A stretch of 24,462 nt of DNA from Calditrichota bacterium. GTDB taxonomy: Bacteria > Zixibacteria > MSB-5A5 > GN15 > FEB-12. Every line of letters begins with the position of its first letter. Positions within the stretch are counted from its first letter, which is position 1. The position numbers and the translations under genes were made by a program. The notes under the pieces are model-generated. The model searched no databases, was not told where the DNA came from, and saw nothing but the letters and a program-made list of their open reading frames with translations. Shown in pieces: positions 1 to 6,555 of this stretch. The DNA is taken from positions 1 to 24,462 of the forward strand of contig QQUK01000346.1 in assembly GCA_008501655.1 (NCBI GenBank), given 5' to 3'.

Positions 1-1088
1 TTGCCGAAAAAAGGCTCTAACCGAATGCTGAAAAATATGATGAAGAAGGCACCACCCCTAAAGAACTGATCGAAGAATGTGCCGAACTCGGCTACTTCGG
101 ATTTACCATTCCCGAAGATTACGGCGGACTTGGTTTGCCGGCTACTACATTCATGGGCGTTCTCGAAGAGATGTGTGCCGGATGTGCCGGTTTTGGTATT
201 ATGCTTTCGGTTCACAATTCCCTTATCGGTGAAATCATCAAACTGTTCGGTTCAGATGCCTTAAAAGAAAAGTATCTCCCGGCAATGGCAACCGGAGAAA
301 AAATCGGCGCCTACTGTCTCACCGAACCGAACGCTGGTACTGACGCTGCTTCACTCGCCGCTACCGCTGAAGATAAGGGAGACCACTTCTTAATAAACGG
401 TACCAAAACATTTGTCACCAACGCTATGTACGCCGGTCTGTTTGTTGTTTTTGCCAAAACCGACCCGTCTGCAGGATACAAAGGTGTCAGCTGTTTTATC
501 GTTGATGCTGACTCTGAAGGTATCACCCTCGGTGCACCCGAAAAGAAAATGGGTATCAAAGCATCCGACACCCGCGAAATCTCTTTTGCTGATGTCAAAG
601 TTCCCAAAGGAAATCTCTGCGGTGAAATCGGCAATGGCTTCCGTCAGGCTGTCACCATTCTCAACTCCGGTCGTATCGGTGTATCGTTTCAGGCTATCGG
701 TATCGCCCAGGCTGCCTTTGATGAAGCTCTCAAATATTCCAAAGAACGGAAACAGTTCAACCAGCCGATTGCCAACTTTCAGGCGATACAATTTAAACTC
801 GCCGAGATGGCAACCCGCATTGACGCCGCCCGCTTAATGGGCTACCGTGCAGCACAGTTGAAAGATAATGAAGAACCATGTCACCGCGAAGCATCGATGT
901 CAAAACTATTCTCAACCCAGATGGCAAACTTCGTCTGTAATGAAGCCGTCCAGATTCACGGCGGATATGGTTACATCAAAGAGTATGCCGTCGAACGATA
1001 CTTCCGCGATGCCCGTGTTACCGAGTTGTACGAAGGCACAACCGAAGCTCAAAAAATGGTAATCTCAAAAGATCTGTTGAAGGAGTAG
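1..1088 (+). CDS. Acyl-CoA dehydrogenase (5' end outside window; in-frame stop at 18-20)
   Basis: FAD-dependent acyl-CoA dehydrogenase, which oxidises an acyl-CoA to the 2-enoyl-CoA and passes electrons to ETF. Visible family features are the YCLTEPNAGTDA signature, the NGTKTFVTNA segment, the QIHGGYGYIKEYAVERYFRDA block and a C-terminal ELYEGTTEAQ carrying the expected catalytic Glu. The frame is open from 21 to the TAG at 1086-1088 (355 codons before the stop), close to the family length of about 380, so only a short N-terminus is missing. The codons before it read A-E-K-R-L, then TAA at 18-20, then P-N-A-E-K, which aligns with the usual FAEKxIxPNAE stretch. The stop therefore lies in the correct frame inside a conserved region, suggesting a nonsense mutation or a base error rather than a frameshift. 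The true substrate cannot be told. A second dehydrogenase follows 4 nt downstream, with its ribosome binding site overlapping this gene's end. Confidence 0.9.
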
Positions 1089-1092
1089 CACC

Positions 1093-2229
1093 TTGCTTGA
1101 GAAGAAACATTATGAGTATCGCGAAGATATAAGAGATTTTTGTCTGAAACAAATAGCTCCCAAAGCGAAAATTCTTGATGAAGAACAACGCTTTCTGACT
1201 GAACATATTCAACCAATGACCGACAAAGGTCTCCTTTCCGTTTTTATCCCCGAGGAATACGGCGGGAAACCTATCGATACCATTTCATATGCTATCGCTG
1301 TTGAAGAACTCTCCCGTGTTTGCGGTTCAACCGGAATCACCGTCGCCGCCCATAACTCCCTCGGAACCTTCCCGATTTTAGCATTTGGCAATGATGACCA
1401 GAAAAAAAGGTACCTGCCAAGAGCTGCCAAAGGGGAACTGATTGCCTTTGGACTTTCCGAACCGGATGCAGGCTCTGATGCCGGCGGTACCAGAACCTTT
1501 GCTGAAAAAGTCGACCATGGCTGGAAAGTAAACGGTTCCAAATGCTGGATCACTTCAGCAACAACAGCTTTTGCAACCATCGGAACAGCCCGCACATCGG
1601 AGAACCCCGAAGACCGTCACATTACGACTTTTATTATGGAAAAAGATTTTGAAGGTTATGCTGTTGGCAAAAAAGAAAACAAAATCGGACTGCGCGGTTC
1701 TGATACCGCCTTCCTCCATTTTGATGATATGATGGTCCCCGATGATAACCTCCTCGGTAAAGAGGGGGAAGGCTTTAAGCAGATGCTCATCACCCTCGAC
1801 GGCGGACGAATCTCTATCGGTGCAATGGCACTTGGCTTGGGTCAAGGAGCGCTCGATGCAGCTTTGGCGTTTATGAAAAATGCTGAGGATGCCGGCAACC
1901 CGCTTGCCCGTCAGCAGGGTCTGCAGCATAAACTCGCCGATATGTCGATGGAACTCGAAGCTGCCCGACTTTTGATTTACGATTGCGCAAGACGCAAAGA
2001 TGCCAAAGAAAAATATACACGCTACTCAGCGACCTGTAAACTGTACGCTTCCGAAGTCGGTCGCCGTGTTGCTGAACATGCCATTCAGATTATCGGTCTT
2101 GATGGTGTCGTTACCGGTAAACATGATGCCGAACGCATCTGGCGCGATGTGAAACTCTGCGAAATCGGCGAAGGCACCTCCGAAGTCCAACGGCTTGTAA
2201 TCGCTCGCGAGTTGTTGAAAGAGTTGTAA
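1093..2229 (+). CDS. Acyl-CoA dehydrogenase
   Basis: Complete 378-residue acyl-CoA dehydrogenase. The TTG start is chosen because AAGGAG (1080-1085) sits 7 nt upstream and no better start exists. The FGLSEPDAGSDAGG signature, NGSKCWITSA and the C-terminal GEGTSEVQR with its catalytic Glu are present. Two family blocks are unusual: the position normally reading QxxGGxGY is QIIGLDGVV, and the usual Tyr before EGT is Gly (IGEGTSE). The enzyme may therefore favour a different substrate from its upstream neighbour, but this is inference. The two genes are co-directional, 4 nt apart, and probably co-transcribed, so they could act on successive or alternative acyl-CoAs in one degradation pathway. 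Confidence 0.92.
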   Translation: MLEKKHYEYREDIRDFCLKQIAPKAKILDEEQRFLTEHIQPMTDKGLLSVFIPEEYGGKPIDTISYAIAVEELSRVCGSTGITVAAHNSLGTFPILAFGNDDQKKRYLPRAAKGELIAFGLSEPDAGSDAGGTRTFAEKVDHGWKVNGSKCWITSATTAFATIGTARTSENPEDRHITTFIMEKDFEGYAVGKKENKIGLRGSDTAFLHFDDMMVPDDNLLGKEGEGFKQMLITLDGGRISIGAMALGLGQGALDAALAFMKNAEDAGNPLARQQGLQHKLADMSMELEAARLLIYDCARRKDAKEKYTRYSATCKLYASEVGRRVAEHAIQIIGLDGVVTGKHDAERIWRDVKLCEIGEGTSEVQRLVIARELLKEL

Positions 2230-2244
2230 GTAAGTTTTATATAA

Positions 2245-2256
2245 ATGATAATATTG
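2245..2256 (+). pseudogene. Likely displaced 5' start of the lipoprotein gene continued at 2874-3379
   Basis: The 12 bases ATG ATA ATA TTG directly abut the left REP. Joined to the sequence just after the right REP, they continue in frame into the lipoprotein signal peptide (M-I-I-L followed by F-L-I-L-L-A). TG occurs at both junctions (2255-2256 and 2874-2875). There is no strong Shine-Dalgarno upstream and no positive charge in the first residues, so this reconstruction is plausible rather than proven. Confidence 0.5.
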
Positions 2257-2289
2257 GGGTAGCCCACTGCTTGCAGTGGGTCTCTATTC
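2257..2289 (+). repeat. REP sequence copy 1 (left end of RAYT unit)
   Basis: A GGGTAG foot is followed by the palindrome CCCACTGC-TT-GCAGTGGG (2263-2280) and a TCTCTATTC tail. GTAG followed by a stem-loop is the layout recognised by REP-associated tyrosine transposases. The 33 nt are identical to 4240-4272 and match 2841-2873 in inverse orientation with one difference. Confidence 0.88.
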
Positions 2290-2315
2290 AAGTTAAAACA
2301 TAAAACGACAAAAAA

Positions 2316-2846
2316 ATGCGCTCAATAAAACATTTTGACAATACTGGTACTGCAAGGTTCGTAACTTTCTCCTGTCACTACAACTACAATTTATTTAAAA
2401 CCAAAATTGTTAAAGATATTTTCATTAAACAACTTATAGTATCACACAAAAAACATAACTTTAAATTTTATGGATACGTCATCATGCCTAACCATGTACA
2501 TCTTGTTCTATTACCACTTGATGGATTGAAATTAAGTAATATAATAAGAGAACTAAAGTCACTATCTGCACGTGAAATTATTTCATATTGGAAAACATTG
2601 AATTTACAGATATTTGATAGACTCAAGGTTATCCGAGGTGGTCAGGAAATGTTTGCATTTTGGCAGAGAAAATATTATGATCATAATTGCCGGACAAAAG
2701 AAACTACAATAGAAAAAATAAACTATTGTCATAACAATCCGGTCGTTAAAGGATTAGTCACCAAACCGGAAGATTGGGAGTGGTCAAGTTACCGATGGTA
2801 TCATGGTTTAGAAAATATCTTAATAGAAATGGATCCATTGGAATAG
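2316..2846 (+). CDS. REP-associated tyrosine transposase (Y1/HUH, IS200-like)
   Basis: A 176-residue single-strand DNA transposase of the TnpA_REP/RAYT type. The HUH metal-binding motif is in MPNHVHLV (H60, H62), and the nucleophilic tyrosine is Y137 in the INYCHNNPVVKGLV block, which aligns with the YIYINPV block of the E. coli enzyme. WQRKYYDH and the closing PEDWEWSSYRWY also fit the family. All catalytic residues are present, so the protein looks functional. The ATG has no clear Shine-Dalgarno, only an A-run upstream, so expression may be low. The TAG stop (2844-2846) lies inside REP copy 2, tying the gene's end to its own target repeat. It is more AT-rich than the dehydrogenases before it, consistent with transfer. 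Confidence 0.93.
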   Translation: MRSIKHFDNTGTARFVTFSCHYNYNLFKTKIVKDIFIKQLIVSHKKHNFKFYGYVIMPNHVHLVLLPLDGLKLSNIIRELKSLSAREIISYWKTLNLQIFDRLKVIRGGQEMFAFWQRKYYDHNCRTKETTIEKINYCHNNPVVKGLVTKPEDWEWSSYRWYHGLENILIEMDPLE

Positions 2847-2873
2847 AAACCCACTGCAAGCAGTGGGCTACCC
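2841..2873 (-). repeat. REP sequence copy 2, inverted (right end of RAYT unit)
   Basis: Reverse complement of copy 1 with a single difference (A at 2848). The palindrome arms are 2850-2857 and 2860-2867. Together with copy 1 it makes a pair of facing REPs around the transposase gene, similar to a BIME. It contains the transposase stop codon and replaces the sequence where the downstream lipoprotein gene should begin. Confidence 0.88.
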
Positions 2874-3379
2874 TGTTCTTAATATTACTTGCGATAATTT
2901 TACTTTGCTTGGTTTCCTGTTATCCAAGTATTGATGTACTTTTTTATCAAAATGATAAGGTAAAAAAAGAATTCTTGATTAGAGTCGAAAAAGAGAATTT
3001 ATATATCAAATTAAATGGTGAAACATTGGCAGCTGGATATAAAAAACCATTGTATTTGACATTAGGGTTAGAATTTACTCAAAGAGATAAAAATGATTCT
3101 ATTGTATGTGAGTTTGATAATATAAATGTATATTTAAATAATAGATCTATGCGTCGAAGACCAATAGTTGATTCAATTGTTTCGGATGATAAAGTCAGCT
3201 ATGCTTTGAGATATAGTATTGAAACTATTCAATCAGACTTTTATCCGGAATACAAGAAAGGTCAGCGATATCAGCCAATCAAAATACTATTAGATTCCAC
3301 AATTTCTGTAAATGGAAAGAGTATCTTTATTGAGCCGATATATGCATACGAACAGGAATTACCAAGGGTTTTTCCATAA
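2874..3379 (+). pseudogene. Lipoprotein of unknown function, start displaced by the RAYT unit
   Basis: The reading frame enters with a hydrophobic stretch LFLILLAIILLCLVSC, whose LVSC is a good lipobox (modified Cys at 2918-2920), followed by about 153 mostly hydrophilic residues ending in ELPRVFP. I do not recognise the family. No ATG, GTG or TTG start precedes the hydrophobic core within the sequence right of the REP. The frame simply runs back through REP copy 2 into the transposase gene as far as 2774, which would give a nonsense N-terminus. Joining it to 2245-2256 restores a 171-residue lipoprotein placed 15 nt after the second dehydrogenase. It is probably inactive now, unless the long upstream frame or a rare start is used. 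Confidence 0.6.
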
Positions 3380-3460
3380 TGTAGGATTAACTATTGTTAT
3401 GTTTAGTGGGCGGCAGGATAAGTATAAGTTTAAATTGTAAGGATTCTCTGAGAGATTATT

Positions 3461-4231
3461 ATGCTACGAAAATCGAAATATCCTATTCTTGAATTTGATG
3501 ATGATCGGGAATCGGTTATTCAACCGATAAAACCTAAAACAGAATCCGATGTCTCTCAATATTGTCTTTTGTGCTATCTTCAGGAAGTTATTGATATTTA
3601 TATAGAGGAATACAACCTCCAACAAATTTCTGCGATAAATACCGTAATGGGTAAAATTCCTATTTACCAATTTAATCATAAGAACAAAGATATAATTATT
3701 GTTCAAGCAGGGCTCGGAGCACCATTATCAGCAGGGATTATGGAAGAGATGATTGCGTTTGGATGTCGAAAATTTATCGCTTCCGGAACTTGTGGTGTAT
3801 TGATAAATGATATTCAACCCGGAGAAGTGATAATTCCAACTTCTGCTGTCAGAGATGAAGGGGTTTCATACCATTATCTTCCACCTTCACGGGAAGTTCA
3901 AGCTCAGGAAAAAATTAATAATATAATTATAGATGAATTGAAAAAATCAGATTTACCTTTTAGAACCGGTAAAGTGTGGACTACCGATGCTTTTTATCGG
4001 GAAACAAAGGAAAAAGTAGCTAAAAGAAAAGCTGAAGGTTGTATCGCTGTTGAGATGGAAGCATCCGCTTTGTATGCTTTAGCTCAATTCAGAGGTGTGG
4101 AGTTAGGATATATTTTGATAGGTGTCGATGATGTGAGTGGTACTGTTTGGAACCAAAGGAAAGGTCTCACACCATTAGAGTTCAGAAAATCAGTAATTGA
4201 TCACTGTATTGATATATTATGTGAATTTTAA
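3461..4231 (+). CDS. Nucleoside phosphorylase family protein (PNP/UDP type)
   Basis: 256 residues of the PNP_UDP_1 family, which cleaves a nucleoside with phosphate to base plus ribose-1-phosphate. Visible motifs are VQAGLGAP, the phosphate-binding SGTCGVL (109-112), RDEGVSYHYLP near residue 131, and VEMEASALYALA, where E198-M199-E200 is the ribose-binding triad. The YHYLPPSR segment recalls uridine or purine phosphorylases more than MTA/SAH nucleosidase, but the substrate is uncertain. The ATG follows a GAGAGA stretch at moderate distance. The gene sits between two REP copies (2841-2873 and 4240-4272), with the third REP only 8 nt after its stop, and is AT-rich relative to the dehydrogenases upstream. 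It is a free-standing salvage gene with no obvious partner. Confidence 0.85.
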   Translation: MLRKSKYPILEFDDDRESVIQPIKPKTESDVSQYCLLCYLQEVIDIYIEEYNLQQISAINTVMGKIPIYQFNHKNKDIIIVQAGLGAPLSAGIMEEMIAFGCRKFIASGTCGVLINDIQPGEVIIPTSAVRDEGVSYHYLPPSREVQAQEKINNIIIDELKKSDLPFRTGKVWTTDAFYRETKEKVAKRKAEGCIAVEMEASALYALAQFRGVELGYILIGVDDVSGTVWNQRKGLTPLEFRKSVIDHCIDILCEF

Positions 4232-4239
4232 TCTTAACC

Positions 4240-4272
4240 GGGTAGCCCACTGCTTGCAGTGGGTCTCTATTC
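4240..4272 (+). repeat. REP sequence copy 3 (solitary)
   Basis: Identical over 33 nt to copy 1 (GGGTAG foot, palindrome arms 4246-4253 and 4256-4263, TCTCTATTC tail). It lies 8 nt after the phosphorylase stop without its own transposase, as expected of a REP spread in trans by the nearby RAYT. Confidence 0.88.
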
Positions 4273-4371
4273 CAAATACCCCCCACACTTTCCCTACAAC
4301 TTTTCCCTTAAATACTATTCGCATCTCTCTCATGAGATACTATGAGAAGAATGAAAAACAGACAGCACAAC

Positions 4372-4413
4372 AAAATGGCTTTAAAGCCATTTTCAACGCA
4401 AAAGCCATTTTGC
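4372..4413. repeat. Palindrome plus direct half-repeat (AAAGCCATTTT family)
   Basis: A perfect 22-nt palindrome (4372-4393, arms AAAATGGCTTT and AAAGCCATTTT). The second arm is repeated at 4401-4411 inside a smaller hairpin, GCAAAA/TTTTGC (4398-4403 and 4408-4413). No gene covers it. It is probably an intergenic palindromic element. It is not a convincing terminator, as no T-run follows. Confidence 0.7.
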
Positions 4414-4509
4414 AGTAACTTGTTTATATCAAAAAACTTACATCGTAAAAAATTGCTTTCGAGCAGAAAACAGGGTCCCCGAAAATGAGCAAACGAACCC
4501 ATTTGGAGA

Positions 4510-4527
4510 TTCCTGCCTACGCAGGAA
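4510..4527. repeat. Short palindrome TTCCTGC-CTAC-GCAGGAA
   Basis: A seven-base-pair perfect stem with a four-base loop. It resembles the dispersed palindrome seen in many bacterial genomes whose chance translation reads IPAYAG. It lies in the gene-free stretch between REP copy 3 and the minus-strand gene at 4658. Confidence 0.55.
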
Positions 4528-4550
4528 AGGGTGAAGTGAAACTAAATCTT

Positions 4551-4585
4551 TGTCATTGCGAGGAGCGAAGCGACGTGGCAATCTC
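4551..4585. repeat. Widespread dispersed repeat (chance translation CHCEERSDVAIS)
   Basis: The stretch from TGTCATTGCG to GGCAATCTC, with outer arms ATTGC (4555-4559) and GCAAT (4578-4582), matches from memory a short repeat found in many unrelated bacteria and often mis-annotated as protein because one frame reads CHCEERSDVAIS. I call it a repeat and not a gene. Confidence 0.7.
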
Positions 4586-4603
4586 ATCTATTATGTTTCA
4601 TGT

Positions 4604-4648
4604 TGTGTCAGGTCCTGTCCCGGCCATGCGGGGATGTGACCTGACACA
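4604..4648. repeat. Long hairpin, 11-bp perfect outer stem
   Basis: The arms TGTGTCAGGTC (4604-4614) and GACCTGACACA (4638-4648) are exact complements. A GC-rich inner stem, TCCC (4618-4621) with GGGA (4631-4634), lies within. It is 10 nt beyond the 3' end of the minus-strand gene at 4658, so it could help stop that transcript, but no T-run follows on that strand. A dispersed repeat is more likely. Confidence 0.6.
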
Positions 4649-4657
4649 TCATAAAAT

Positions 4658-5242
4658 CTACCCCACCTCAATCTCACCTTTGGTCAGAACTTTGATTTTG
4701 TTCAGACACTCCAGATACTTTTTCTCAGCAATAAATTTGGGTGTGTCCTCCGTAATCGTCAGTTCAAAAATCAGAATCTCAGTCTGTCCGTTCAAATACG
4801 AAATCATCACATTCGGTAAAAAATGCTCATCATCGTTCAAATATACCGTTCGCATTTTATCCGATGTCAAAGTCTGTATCGGCTCAACCTCGGAAATTTC
4901 GACACCTTTCCCAAAATGCTCCCGCACAGCCGAAGTATCAGCTGACAAAATCTCATCAATTGTAATGTTTTTTGATTCCTCTTTGATTTTATAAATATTG
5001 ATACCGATAATAATCGATGCCCCGACATACTCATCATCTTTCGGGATAAATGCAAACGAATAACCTTCATCGGTCGCTTCGGTCGAGTTCATAATAAAAT
5101 CAGAAGGAGGCGGTATCAGATACGAGTAAACTTCTCCTTCAAAAAAGGCGGTGTTGTCATCAAAAATAGTAGAATCGAGTTCCTGAGCATTAAGCCCTGA
5201 AATTGTCAGTATTGTTATAAAAAGTAAGAGAATTTTCCGCAT
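4658..5242 (-). CDS. Exported protein of unknown function
   Basis: 194 residues that I do not recognise. The first 20 (MRKILLLFITILTISGLNAQ) form a classic Sec signal peptide with cleavage after the Ala of LNA and no lipobox Cys, so the protein should be periplasmic or outer-membrane associated. The rest is acidic and beta-rich in character, ending in a FIAEKKYLECLNKIKVLTKGEIEVG tail. The ATG at 5242 is supported by AGGAT about 9 nt upstream. The gene is monocistronic, divergent from the HMG-CoA synthase operon, and bordered at its 3' side by a cluster of palindromic repeats. Confidence 0.8.
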   Translation of the reverse strand: MRKILLLFITILTISGLNAQELDSTIFDDNTAFFEGEVYSYLIPPPSDFIMNSTEATDEGYSFAFIPKDDEYVGASIIIGINIYKIKEESKNITIDEILSADTSAVREHFGKGVEISEVEPIQTLTSDKMRTVYLNDDEHFLPNVMISYLNGQTEILIFELTITEDTPKFIAEKKYLECLNKIKVLTKGEIEVG

Positions 5243-5265
5243 AATAAGTAAAATCCTTATATCGT

Positions 5266-5325
5266 GACGTTTGAATCTTCAGATTCAAATGTCCTTTATT
5301 AAGCTTGAGTCTGAAGACTTAAGCT
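5266..5325. repeat. Pair of related hairpins in opposite orientation
   Basis: Hairpin 1 has arms 5266-5278 and 5281-5293 (13 pairs including one G-T) with loop TC. Hairpin 2 has arms 5302-5312 and 5315-5325 (11 pairs including one G-T) with loop GA. The cores align as YTTGARTCT-NN-AGAYTYAAR, and the reversed loop shows that the two are inverted relative to each other. They lie in the divergent intergenic region just upstream of the minus-strand exported-protein gene. Confidence 0.7.
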
Positions 5326-5404
5326 GCACAAATTCAGTTTTTCCTTATACAAAAATATACTGGCTAAATTGAAAAGAAAGATAAAAATATTAGTATATAT
5401 TCAC

Positions 5405-5433
5405 TTGTTTACATAGATAAAATAGGCTATTAT
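5405..5433 (+). promoter_or_regulatory. Possible sigma70-like promoter for the HMG-CoA synthase operon
   Basis: A -35-like TTGTTT (5405-5410), a 17-nt spacer and a good -10 TATTAT (5428-5433). The gene start is 60 nt downstream. The -35 is weak, so confidence is limited. Confidence 0.35.
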
Positions 5434-5493
5434 TTGGATACTATTGTAAAAAATATCAAAACAACTATCTAACCTTAAACAGCAGAGGTGAAT

Positions 5494-6543
5494 ATGGCAG
5501 GTATCGTTGGGTATGGTGCTCATCTTCCAAGACATCGCATTAAAGTCGAAGAGATTGCAAAAGTCTGGGGAGCCGACGCACCAAGTTACAAAAAAGGCTT
5601 GATGCTGAAAGAAAAATCAGTTCCGCCACCCGATATGGATACGATTACATTATCGGTTGAAGCAGCAAGACGGGCACTCAAACGGGCAGTTGTCGTCGAT
5701 GTTGCAGATATAGGTGCAATCTATATAGGTTCCGAATCACATCCGTATGCTGTAAAGCCTTCGGGTACAGTTGTTGCCGAAGCTATCGGAGCAACTCCGG
5801 ATATTCATTGTGCTGATTTTGAATTTGCCTGTAAAGCCGGTTCCGAGGCTATGTATGTCGCACTCTCACACGTCAAAGCCGGGGAAATGAAATATGCATT
5901 GGCAATTGCCGCCGATACATCGCAAGGTGCTCCATCGGATGCCCTTGAATTTTCCGCAGCAGCAGGTGCCGGTGCATTTATTATGGGTACCGAGAATCTG
6001 ATTGCTGAGTGTCTCTTCACACATTCTTTTATGACCGACACACCAGATTTCTGGAGACGGGAACATCAGTTCTATCCTCAGCATGGCGGACGGTTTACCG
6101 GTGAAGAAGCATACTTTGCACATACAAAAGGTGCATCGAATGCAATTTTGAAAAAAGCAAACATGAAACCATCCGATTTTAAATATGCAATTTTCCATCA
6201 GCCGAACGGTAAATTCCCTCAGCGGGTTGCTCTGGAACTTGGTTTCACCCAGGAACAGATAGATCCGGGCTGGTTGGCACCGACTCTTGGTAACACTTAT
6301 TCAGGTGCATCACCGATCGGATTAACAGCAACACTTGATGTTGCCAAACCGGGGGATATGATATTTATGTGTTCCTACGGTTCCGGTGCCGGTTCCGATG
6401 CATTTGTCTGGAAAGTCACCGAACGCATAGATGAAGTTCGCAATAACGCTGTGAGCACGCATAAGCTCTTAAACGAAAACCTGACTTATATCGATTATGG
6501 TACGTACGCCAAATATCGTCATAAGATCATTAAGAATGATTAG
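5494..6543 (+). CDS. Hydroxymethylglutaryl-CoA synthase, archaeal type
   Basis: 349 residues. Condenses acetyl-CoA with acetoacetyl-CoA to HMG-CoA, the entry to the mevalonate pathway. It follows the archaeal pattern: N-terminal GIVGYGAHLPRHRI, E81 in GSESHPYAVKP, the acyl-carrying cysteine C113 in FACKAGSEAM, H235 in FHQPNGKFP, and the C-terminal SYGSGAGSDAF. The ATG at 5494 is preferred over the in-frame GTG at 5488, because GAGG (5485-5488) then sits 5 nt upstream. It heads a three-gene operon with an acetoacetyl-CoA thiolase and a DUF35 protein, the same order as in archaea, where the three proteins form a complex that channels acetoacetyl-CoA. A related thiolase-like role in ketone or aromatic degradation cannot be excluded, since no HMG-CoA reductase is in view. 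Confidence 0.9.
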   Translation: MAGIVGYGAHLPRHRIKVEEIAKVWGADAPSYKKGLMLKEKSVPPPDMDTITLSVEAARRALKRAVVVDVADIGAIYIGSESHPYAVKPSGTVVAEAIGATPDIHCADFEFACKAGSEAMYVALSHVKAGEMKYALAIAADTSQGAPSDALEFSAAAGAGAFIMGTENLIAECLFTHSFMTDTPDFWRREHQFYPQHGGRFTGEEAYFAHTKGASNAILKKANMKPSDFKYAIFHQPNGKFPQRVALELGFTQEQIDPGWLAPTLGNTYSGASPIGLTATLDVAKPGDMIFMCSYGSGAGSDAFVWKVTERIDEVRNNAVSTHKLLNENLTYIDYGTYAKYRHKIIKND

Positions 6544-6555
6544 GAGGGAGATGCG

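Larger units (their letters stand above)
2257..2873 (+). mobile_element. RAYT unit: transposase gene bracketed by inverted REPs
   Basis: A 617-bp unit with perfect GGGTAG...CTACCC ends, formed by REP copy 1, an IS200-like Y1 transposase gene and an inverted REP copy 2. It sits between an acyl-CoA dehydrogenase and a lipoprotein gene. Removing it joins 2245-2256 to 2874 onward in a single reading frame that makes a lipoprotein signal peptide. This suggests that the unit moved as a block, unlike the usual picture of a fixed chromosomal RAYT with scattered REPs. RAYT and IS200-like enzymes do not normally make target duplications, so the TG at both ends may be chance. Confidence 0.75.

Noticed and set aside
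2774..3379. 201-codon gene starting inside the transposase gene
   Set aside because: Its first 34 codons are transposase and REP sequence in another frame; the lipoprotein signal only begins after the REP.
2257..4272. CRISPR-like array from the three repeats
   Set aside because: The repeats differ in orientation, are separated by genes, and have GTAG plus stem-loop structure typical of REPs.
4604..4648. Hairpin as terminator for the 4658-5242 minus-strand gene
   Set aside because: No T-run follows on the minus strand; listed as a repeat instead.
4485..4994. Open frame of 169 codons on the plus strand
   Set aside because: It reads through dispersed repeats (CHCEERSDVAIS) and then antisense of the exported-protein gene; there is no family, and its start has no binding site.
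5488..5493. GTG at 5488 as start of HMG-CoA synthase
   Set aside because: It overlaps the GAGG binding site; the ATG at 5494 has correct spacing and matches the family N-terminus.
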